This document shows, one piece after another, positions 58,901 through 64,000 of a stretch of 64,000 nt of DNA. The notes under the pieces are model-generated. The model was not told the DNA's origin and did no database searches. It saw nothing but the letters and a program-made list of their open reading frames with translations. Origin of the DNA: Portulaca oleracea (taxonomy: Eukaryota > Streptophyta > Magnoliopsida > Caryophyllales > Portulacaceae); the NCBI GenBank assembly GCA_029582165.1, contig CM055879.1, positions 33,646,330 through 33,710,329 of the forward strand, read 5' to 3'. The position numbers and the translations under genes are program-made. Each line of letters starts with the position of its first letter. Within the stretch, counting starts at the first letter, position 1.

Positions 58901-61900
58901 CTCTTTGCAATCGATGCCTTCCTGTTGTGTAAATCCTTGCACAACATGACGAGCCTTATTTCTCTCCAATTACCATTAGAATACCTTTTGGTTTTAAATA
59001 TCCACTTATTACTAATGGGTTTCATACCGTCTGGTAATGGGATGAGATCCCATACGTCATTGCCCTTCATGGATCGCATTTCCTCATTTATGGCTTCCAA
59101 CCATGTATGAGAATTTGCACTTTCCATGGCATGACGAAAGTTGAATGGGTCATCTTCCTCCATCAATGACTTAATCTCGTCGTTCATGACATCTATCCAC
59201 TCTTGAGAATCAGCGAATTTCCATCGAACTAATGTTCACCTCATGTTCATGGAGAAATACAATGTAATCATCAGACAATGCACTTCTCCTCACTCTAGTG
59301 GATCTCCTTAATGGCATAGGTTCTTGAGGAGTAAGAGTTTGTTCTTCAGGAACAACCTCAAGGGCAAGAGGTTCTTCATCATTGTCTTGAGGTGTGTCAG
59401 AAACAAGATCAGGTATAAGACTTTGATTAATGCTAATGACACCTGTAGGAATGTGAACACATTCTTCTTCAAAGACAACATTCCTCATTGAATCCCCCCC
59501 CCCCCCCCCACAAACTCGACATCCTCAAAGAACTGAGCATTAATCGTCCCAAAAAAGGACTTAGCCTTGGGATCATAAAACTTAAACCCCCTGGACCTTT
59601 CAGCGTAGCCAACAAAGTAACAACTAACTGTCCTTGAGTCCAGTTTCCTTTCATTCTGCCTATAAGGCCGTGCCTCAGCTGGACAACCCCAAAGATGAAA
59701 ATGATTAAGACTTGGCTTTTTGCCAGTCCAAAGTTCATAAGGGGTTTTAGTAGTTGCCTTTGTTGGAACTCTGTTAAGGACATAAGCTGCAGTCTTGAGT
59801 GCATCTCCCTAGAGTGACTCTGGTAAGGTAGAATGATTAATCATACTCCTCACCATGTCCTTAAGAGTCTTGTTTCGCCTTTCAGCAACACCATTCATAG
59901 TGGGTGAACCCGACATGGTGTACTGTGGGACGATACCACATTTTTCTAGGAATTTTGCAAAAGGTCCTGGACGTTGTTCACCTGAACCGTCACATCTACC
60001 ATAATATTCACCACCATGGTCAGATCTGACACTTTTAATCCTTTTACCAAGTTGGTTTTCAACTTCAGCCTTGTAGTTTTTGAACACGTCCAAAGACTGT
60101 GATTTTTCATGAATGATATATATGAAGCCATATCTAGAATAATCATCTATGAACGTTATAAAGTATTGTTGGCCATCCAAGAAGGATTTGGAAAAGGCCC
60201 ACAAATGTCCGTATGTATAAGTTTTAAGACATCTGTAGTTCTATTGGCTTCAAATCTCCTTTGGTTGGTTTGTTTGCCCTTTATACAATCAACACACACA
60301 TCATTGTCTGTGAAAGTTAAGGGTTCAAGAGTTTCAACAGACACGAGTCTCTCTATTCTCCTCTTGGAGATATGACCCAACCTTTTATGCCATAGGGTAG
60401 CAAAATTCTCATTAGGTAATTTCCTTTTTGTGCCTCGATTACTTACATGTACGATTTCATTATAAGAAACAACTATGTCAAGTTTGTATAGATTATCGTT
60501 AGATAAAAAACCAATTCCAACTAATTTTGAATCATGAAACAACTTAAATAATCTGTTTCCAAATGAACAAACGTAACCATATGTTTTGTCCAATGAACAA
60601 ACATAAACCAAATTCCGCCTAAAAGACAACACTACAAATGTTAGCTAAATTGATTGCATATAAACATGATTAAACATGATTCTAACGACACCTATACATC
60701 AATTTGGAACAAATTAAATAACCAAAAACAACCCAAATTGAACACAAAGTTCTCGAAATTAGTGTTTATGTGTATGAACAACAAAGCCACGAAAAGCACA
60801 CGATTCCAATCCATAAAAATCAGAAAAAATCATGTAAGTTCACTAAATCATGAGTCTATCAAAAGCCCTCAATCAATTTGGGAGAATAAACAACCGGACA
60901 TGACCAATTGAATTCGATAACGCAAATTTCTCCCAAAATATGTAATGAAAATTCAATTAACTTTGCAGATATATACTTTAGGATGCAACAAACAAAATCC
61001 CTAAAGAAATTTCGCCAAAAGAGATCGAATTGAATCGAACCTGAAGCCTGCAGTTATGACGACAGTGGAAGAATGAAAAAACAAATTGGGCAAAATAATT
61101 ATAGCCAAATTAATTTTAATTATTCTAAAGATTCAACATAGGGATGCTTTGATACCATTTGTTGGGATTAATCATAATTAATCAATCACTGCAAACCCAG
61201 AATCCAATATGCCGAATCAATAAAACATATACATAAACAGGAATACTTGAATCCATTGTAGTTGTTAATCCTCTTCAAGTGATGTGGTTAGGTCTTCCAG
61301 ATCAATACCTACTCAGAAGAGAACTCACAGAAAAAACTCTCTCTCACTGACGATGGGATATCAGAGAGAAATAACCGTGTGTGTGACCTAAGGACCATAA
61401 CCATATATATAATAGTAAACCCCTTTAGGGTTTTGACCTATTATTATTCCGCCCATCATGGAATAATAATAAGTCACCGGTATCCACACATTAGAACACA
61501 CATCTTGCCTGATACATTAAAGCCCAATATATATACTTATTGGATCACTTTTAATCAGGCTATAAACAATGACAATTATTGTAATGTATATTCGTTTACA
61601 TATAAGCTCATCGTCGGATTATGATCCAACATAATATTCTTCTACTACCATACTATTACTCAAACTAGTTTTGAAAATGATTCGTATAAAATAAGTATGT
61701 ACATAATTATAATACAATCCCTGTATATTTTCGATCAGTTAATTTCGAATCATTACTGAACAAATAATTATTATGAATTTTTACTTATTAATACACATCA
61801 AATTTAATTTATCTTTTTATTAAAAATTAAACTTTATCTACCAACACATTTTCCAACACATTTACAATTATTAAAACTAAAACCCTCCACAATCTACTTT

Positions 61901-64000
61901 TTCAATTTTAATTTATCTTTTTATTAAAAGTTAAACTTTATCAACCAACACATTTTTTAACACATTTACAATTATTAAAACCAAAACCTACCACAACTTT
62001 CCACAACCTACCACAATCCATCACAACTCACCACAACTCACCACAATTCCTCCATACCGCACCGTGGAAGAACAAGGCCTAATTTATATGCGTAATATTT
62101 ACTCCCTCCTTTCCATATTAATTGACACTTAAACTAACTTTTTTTGTTCCAAAATAATTTTCACTTTCCATTTCCCAATACCTAATTTAGGCCCTGTTCT
62201 TTCCCGCGGTTGGCAAACTGCGGTGCCACAGCACGCCGCAGTTTGCCACAACCCACCACAAAATACCATTCTACAACAATTTACCACAACCCATCATAAA
62301 TTACTTTTTTCAATTATTTTTTCACAATTACCAATACAATATTTCAATTCACTTTTTCCAATTACTTTTTCACAATCACCAATACAATATTTATATATAT
62401 ATATATATACAAAAAACCCACCACAACATACCAATAACCCATCACAATTACACCACAACCCGCCACAATTTCACCACACCATACCGCGCCATACCGTGCA
62501 ATACCGCATAAAAGAACAGGGTTTAATTATTTTAACTTTAATAATTATGTTAATTTTTACTTTTTCAATTAATAAAAACTACTCATACTCACGTTCTCTT
62601 ACTACATATACTTTGATATCCGCAAAAATATCTTGGAAAATAGTGCTATTTAATTATATTGGTAGTTTTTTAGTTAAACTTTGGTATGTGAAAATTTCTG
62701 AAATATATCAATTAATATGCATGGAACGGAGGGAGTATTTGCTCCGATGGTTAAGAAGCTGGTCAACTAATTGAATTGTAAAGTACTAGCTCCGTCCCAT
62801 TATATTTGTCTATTTATCTAATTTTAAAATAACAATACATATTGGAAATTGAGGTGAAAAGTTTATAATTTACTCAAAATACCCCTGCTTTAATTGAAGA
62901 TAATAGTTGTTGAATTGTAAAAAGTGGAAAATAAAGTTATTAATTGAGGGTAGAAAAATAATTACAGTTGTTAGATTTGTAAATGAGACAAATATTTTGG
63001 GACAAAAAAATTAGGTAAAAAGATAAATATTTTGGGACAGAGGTAGCAATAGATATAATAGGGAAAAATGAGTATTTGATTCGGTTTTAGAACTTGATGA
63101 TTTGAATTTTTTGGGATCCTTTCATTGGGCAATCCATGGTTCCTCCAAACAAGTACTCCATCCGTTCCATATTAATTGACACTTAAACTAACTTTTTTTG
63201 TTCCAAAATAATTGTCCCTTTTCATTTTCTAATATCTAACTTAATTATTTTAACTTTAATAATTATATTTACTTTCTACTTTTTCAATCAATACAACTAC
63301 TCTTACCCACATTCTCTCAATACCCACATCTTGATATGCGAAAAACACCTTGAAAAATGGTGATATTTAATTATCTAGGTAGTTTTTTTAGTTAAACATT
63401 GGTATATGGAAAATTATGAAATATGACAATTAATTCGAAACGGAAGGAGTAATTATAACGATTAATGCTCACAGTTTACAATTTCTCTTCTTCCAACCTA
63501 AACTTTTCTCAGGGAAAGTACCGTCTCTCCGGAAGTCGAATGCACTTAGTTACCTCCGTATAGCTAACAACTCTCTTGGAGCAAGAGGAGACGGTGATTT
63601 GGACTTTCTTTGCTCATTGACCAATGCCACTGATTTGGAAAGACTAGATATTAGCACCAATCAATTTGGGGGTACATTGCCTGAATGCATTAGCAATTTG
63701 TCACCTAAACTCATATACTTTTGGTCGAGTCAGAACCACATATCTGGTACCATTCCAGTTGATATTGCTAATCTCGTCAGTTTGGAGGCTCTTGAGTTAT
63801 GGTACAACAACATTTCGGGGACAATTCCCAAATCTATGGGAAATTTATCAAACTTAGTCCTACTTGATCTTTCAAGCAATAGTCTCCACGGTACTATTCC
63901 TGCAGGTTTAGGAAATTGCAAGAAGTTGCAGTTTTTGAAACTCGCATATAACAAGATTACAGGTTCGTTACCCCCGAGATTGATTGGTCCCTCTATGGTT
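52908..64000 (+). CDS. LRR receptor-like kinase (Xa21/EFR-like, partial at window end)
   Basis: Exon 1 (52908-53772) encodes a signal peptide (from M1, or M17 at 52956: MALFLMFHAASLLIVCSPGN), the LRR N-cap DHLALLEFKAKITTDPHSV with SWNDSTHFCSWFGVTC, and about eight leucine-rich repeats. Exon 2 (63513 onward) resumes in the same phase with KVPSLRKSNALSYL and further repeats (LDFLCSLTNATDLERLDIST, GTIPKSMGNLSNL) up to the window end. The donor (ACAG|GTATTC) and acceptor (TTTTCTCAG) are good. The kinase part lies outside the window. The repeat pattern fits LRR subfamily XII, which includes immune receptors, so a role in sensing microbes is inferred. Odd points: a 9.74-kb intron inside the LRR region, and a shortened repeat near residue 152 (SNISKLQLLSVFNN), as if one repeat had dropped out. 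Confidence 0.83.
54059..55045. mobile_element. Long foldback element with a nested MITE
   Basis: The left arm (about 54059-54654, interrupted) and right arm (about 54703-55045) are inverted copies. Shared landmarks are ggtacctatctttttgtgaa, agacccactattttaataaa and ttatgataa(c/t)tttaatggt. A Tourist-like MITE sits in the left arm. The superfamily was not determined; long arms suggest a Mutator-like or foldback type. Confidence 0.75.
54324..54562. mobile_element. Tourist-like MITE nested in the foldback arm
   Basis: The ends are GGGCCTGTTTGGAGAGG and CTCTCCAAACATGCCC, with TTA duplications at 54321-54323 and 54563-54565. The opposite arm of the foldback keeps the empty site (attttaatggtatt), confirming the insertion. 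It resembles the larger element at 22507-23266 (ggaatggaat subterminal words). Confidence 0.88.
55072..55608. mobile_element. Mutator-like MITE, perfect 9-bp target duplication
   Basis: Ends GGAAAATTGGATTCTAATAA and its inverse, arms of about 110 bp, flanked by atatataaa at 55063-55071 and 55609-55617. Twelve terminal bases match the element at 3084-3506. Confidence 0.85.
55618..56709. other. Intron sequence without recognisable features
   Basis: AT-rich. No gene or intact transposon was seen. Confidence 0.4.
56715..61631 (-). mobile_element. Ty1/Copia LTR retrotransposon, gag/protease absent, pol broken
   Basis: LTRs lie at 56715-57136 and 61160-61631 (ends tgttggg…ccaaca), with TAATA duplications at 56710-56714 and 61632-61636. 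On the minus strand the 5' LTR is the right one. It is followed by a tRNA-iMet-type primer site (TGGTATCAAAGC); a purine tract (aagtgggagat) precedes the left LTR. The order integrase (60632-59490), reverse transcriptase with YVDDILLAS (59187-58229), RNase H (58155-57556) is Copia. Only about 0.5 kb separates the primer site from integrase, so gag and protease are missing. Breaks: a frameshift near 60190, a TAG at 59811-59809, a 16-C run, and shifts near 59200, 58960 and 58230. The left LTR also lacks about 50 bp. It is non-autonomous and antisense to the host gene. Confidence 0.92.
59494..59509. repeat. 16-bp poly-C run in Copia pol
   Basis: Uninterrupted cytosines at the end of the integrase region. 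Likely slippage-prone. Confidence 0.9.
61798..62079. mobile_element. Tourist-like MITE of the accacaa family, left end lost
   Basis: The right end ccgtggaagaacaaggcc is followed by TAA (62080-62082). The body contains a direct repeat of about 120 bp (atttatctttttattaaaa and caacacatttacaattatta occur twice). It shares those words with the element at 13935-14221. Confidence 0.65.
62102..62735. mobile_element. Stowaway-like MITE split by a nested Tourist element
   Basis: CTCCCTCCTTTCCATATTAA at the left and its inverse at the right, with TA on both sides (62100-62101, 62736-62737). Without the nested element it is close to the copy at 63156-63449. Confidence 0.85.
62190..62522. mobile_element. 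Nested Tourist-like MITE of the accacaa family
   Basis: Begins GGCCCTGTTCTTTCCCGCGG and ends CCGCATAAAAGAACAGGGT, with TTA at 62187-62189 and 62523-62525. The Stowaway relative at 63156-63449 has the uninterrupted site (cttaattatttt), so the 3-bp duplication is certain. It contains a (TA)n run at about 62393-62408. Confidence 0.9.
62787..63047. mobile_element. Possible Stowaway-like MITE
   Basis: The left end ctccgtcccattatatttgt and the right end attttgggacagagg are partial inverses. A direct repeat aaatattttgggaca lies near the right end. Confidence 0.55.
63156..63449. mobile_element. Stowaway-like MITE
   Basis: CTCCATCCGTTCCATATTAA at the left and the inverse (ttaattcgaaacggaaggag) at the right, flanked by TA (63154-63155, 63450-63451). 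It ends about 60 bp before the acceptor of the receptor-kinase exon 2. Confidence 0.82.

Noticed and set aside
57556..60632. Separate host genes encoding integrase- or RNase H-like proteins
   Set aside because: LTRs, primer site and domain order show one Copia element.
1..64000. CRISPR arrays, bacterial operons, riboswitches
   Set aside because: The window is plant nuclear DNA; the only short repeats are microsatellites, one 27-bp array and transposon ends.

Overview
The window is nuclear DNA of a dicotyledonous plant. It has spliced genes with GT-AG introns (and one GC-AG), AT-rich spacers, many small inverted-repeat transposons, an LTR/Copia element and a LINE derivative. The protein families (WIYLD domain, POLAR-like, PP2-A10-like, ALG13, CTU2, RRP43, LRR receptor kinase) are plant or pan-eukaryotic. 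The species cannot be fixed from the sequence alone. A LINE whose ORF1 carries an RRM fits angiosperms in general, and such LINEs were first described in beet.

Region 1 (1-20.8 kb) is a tandem segmental duplication, with both copies on the minus strand. Each copy has a POLAR-like gene of four coding exons (7612-11656 and 16843-20723) and, downstream, the start of a WIYLD-domain gene. Copy 1 keeps the WIYLD gene (840-5408). Copy 2 has lost about 5.07 kb of it through a deletion whose junction lies in a 7-bp shared sequence, leaving only the first coding exon. Transposons present in only one copy date to after the duplication, and for several of them the sister copy shows the empty site.

Region 2 (20.8-34 kb) has a cluster of MITEs, an intronless PP2-A10-like gene (24663-25868, plus), a convergent ALG13 gene (27464-29343, minus, with a 5'-UTR intron) and a LINE-type insertion that has an RRM-bearing ORF1 but no ORF2. 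A palindromic CACTA-type MITE interrupts that ORF1.

Region 3 (34-51 kb) has a 630-residue membrane protein gene in one coding exon (35797-37689, plus) that resembles a TraB-family domain with its hallmark histidines replaced. It also has the tRNA 2-thiolation gene CTU2 (39166-41238, minus; no N-terminal exon visible) and the exosome ring gene RRP43 (45884-50956, plus, eight coding exons, all phases consistent). Two Mutator-like MITEs with 9-bp target duplications lie between CTU2 and RRP43.

Region 4 (52.9-64 kb) is an LRR receptor-kinase gene split by a 9.74-kb intron (53773-63512). The intron holds a foldback element with a nested Tourist MITE, a Mutator-like MITE, an antisense Copia element without gag/protease, and a Stowaway MITE with a nested Tourist element. 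The coding sequence resumes in frame and runs off the window end.

The genes do not form a pathway. They are unrelated neighbours in a transposon-rich gene island.
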